Assembly: GCF_003641185.1 (NCBI RefSeq)
Contig: NZ_CP032757.1
Span: 1,364,001 to 1,428,000 of the forward strand
Source: Lactiplantibacillus pentosus
GTDB taxonomy: Bacteria; Bacillota; Bacilli; Lactobacillales; Lactobacillaceae
Direction of reading: 5' to 3'
Length of the DNA stretch: 64,000 nucleotides
Positions within the stretch are counted from its first letter, which is position 1, and the number at the start of each line of letters is the position of its first letter. This document shows, one piece after another, positions 63,250 through 64,000 of the stretch. The position numbers were made by a program, and so were the translations under genes. The notes below the pieces were generated by a model, which saw only the letters and a list, made by a program, of their open reading frames with translations, searched no databases and was not told the origin of the DNA.

Positions 63250-64000
63250 ATGAGTGTAATTAATAGCTTCTTTGACCTGTTTACGCGGCGAAAAGATTCC
63301 AGCTTTGTTTATGATCTTGATTTGTTCCAGGACATTAAGAACCGAGCCTACTTAAAGCGCATGGCGATTGACACAGTGATCAATTACGTAGGCCGGGCGG
63401 TTAGCCAGTCGGAGTTTCGTGTGATGAACAAGGGGTTACCTGTTAAAGATGCGATGTATTACAAGCTCAATGTCCGACCAAATACTGACGAATCGGCCAG
63501 TGATTTTTGGCAGCATTTTATTTACCAATTGATTTATTACAATGAGGTACTAGTGATTCAAGACGACGATGGCGATTTATTAATTGCTGATGACTTTAGT
63601 CGTCACGAGTATGCAGTATATGAAGATGTTTTCGATAATGTTACAGTCAAAGAATACACGTTTAAGCGTTCCTTCCCGATGTCTGATGTTATTTACCTGA
63701 GATACTCAAACGATCAGTTAGAGCACTATTTGACCGGTTTATGGGGAGACTACGGTGAGTTATTTGGCCGAATGTATGAGCTGGAACTTCGTAATAATCA
63801 AATTCGAGCGACCGTTAAGGCTGACTTAACGGCTGGTGTTAATGACGGTAAAGCCAACAAGCTGCAGAAGTTTATCGACAAGATTTTCCAATCGTTCAGC
63901 AAGAACTCTGTTGCACTAGTACCAATCACAAATGGCTTTGAATATAACGAAGTATCGAACGGGGTAGGCAAAAATCAGACGTTTGATGAAAGTAACGGCG
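63250..64000 (+). CDS. phage portal protein (partial, runs off the window)
   Basis: ATG 63250 after AACGGAAGGGAGGTGAATAT. The frame is open for all 250 codons to the window edge. The N-terminal sequence MSVINSFFDLFTRRKDSS and the blocks FWQHFIYQLIYYNEVLVIQDDDG and RNNQIRATVKADLTAG are typical of HK97-type siphophage portals. It forms the dodecameric channel at the capsid vertex to which terminase docks. The C-terminal part is outside the window. Confidence 0.9.
   Translation, partial: MSVINSFFDLFTRRKDSSFVYDLDLFQDIKNRAYLKRMAIDTVINYVGRAVSQSEFRVMNKGLPVKDAMYYKLNVRPNTDESASDFWQHFIYQLIYYNEVLVIQDDDGDLLIADDFSRHEYAVYEDVFDNVTVKEYTFKRSFPMSDVIYLRYSNDQLEHYLTGLWGDYGELFGRMYELELRNNQIRATVKADLTAGVNDGKANKLQKFIDKIFQSFSKNSVALVPITNGFEYNEVSNGVGKNQTFDESNG

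Larger units (their letters stand above)
42900..64000. mobile_element. temperate siphophage prophage (left part, incomplete)
   Basis: The gene order is that of a Siphoviridae-type Lactobacillus prophage. Integrase, accessory genes, ImmA-like peptidase and CI are leftward; Cro, antirepressor, recombination (DUF1351-ERF-SSB), replication, late regulator, HNH, terminase and portal are rightward. Its genes are short and tightly packed, often with ATGA overlaps, unlike the flanking host DNA. The left border is approximate, and structural and lysis genes lie beyond the window. Confidence 0.95.

Overview
The window is a low/medium-GC Gram-positive chromosome and almost certainly comes from Lactiplantibacillus (L. 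plantarum, L. pentosus or L. paraplantarum group). The signs are giant LPQTxE-anchored mucus-binding/adhesin genes, GGAGG-type ribosome sites, an orphan LytTR two-component pair resembling LamK/LamR, and a leftward lysogeny module followed by a rightward siphophage early/packaging region. This species call is inference from protein style; no search was run.

Layout. 1-10118: an adhesin (MBG-like, DUF5011-like and MucBP modules, LPQTGE anchor) entering from the left; its upstream part is in another frame, so a frameshift lies near 361-368. 10140-10988: an IS5-family element flanked by TTA duplications, inserted between the adhesin stop and its terminator. 11.2-30.5 kb is housekeeping and regulatory chromosome: deoxynucleoside kinase, MscL, a 984-aa YhgE/Pip-like membrane protein, an 803-aa protein with a sigma region 4-like helix-turn-helix, MsrA, a Cof-type HAD phosphatase, the LamK/LamR-like pair, small secreted and membrane proteins, a CPBP protease, an OhrR/MarR regulator, a YbjQ-like protein, a short UvrA paralogue and tRNA-His. 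30.86-42.58 kb: a second giant adhesin (BspA-type MxxMF repeats, sixteen nearly identical 240-bp Ig-like repeats, an 11 x 39-bp spacer, LPQTDE anchor), also frameshifted, at a GGGG tract near 31946.

42.9 kb to the right edge: a prophage. On the minus strand are integrase, a small membrane protein, a tRNA-like gene, a lipoprotein, a membrane-anchored protein, an ImmA-type peptidase and a CI-like repressor. On the plus strand are Cro, an ORF6N antirepressor, many small early genes, DUF1351, ERF recombinase, SSB, an HNHc nuclease, a replication initiator, a DnaC-like loader, YopX, an ArpU-like late regulator, a three-gene accessory cassette, HNH, small and large terminase, and the start of the portal gene. 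The prophage continues past the window.

The most interesting material is in the prophage. The accessory cassette (57.46-60.07 kb) includes a protein ending in a HEPN-type RNxxxH motif, bounded by two related hairpin-plus-promoter sequences, and two membrane proteins. One of these is preceded by an array of ATG-starting 11-bp units. The lysogeny module contains intergenic hairpins with conserved loops and covarying stems, face-to-face promoters in the repressor/Cro switch, and a divergent 84-nt tRNA-like sequence. A 138-aa early gene is flanked by 20-bp direct repeats. In the host part, a structured gene-free stretch at 26.14-26.32 kb is worth a look as a possible small RNA.
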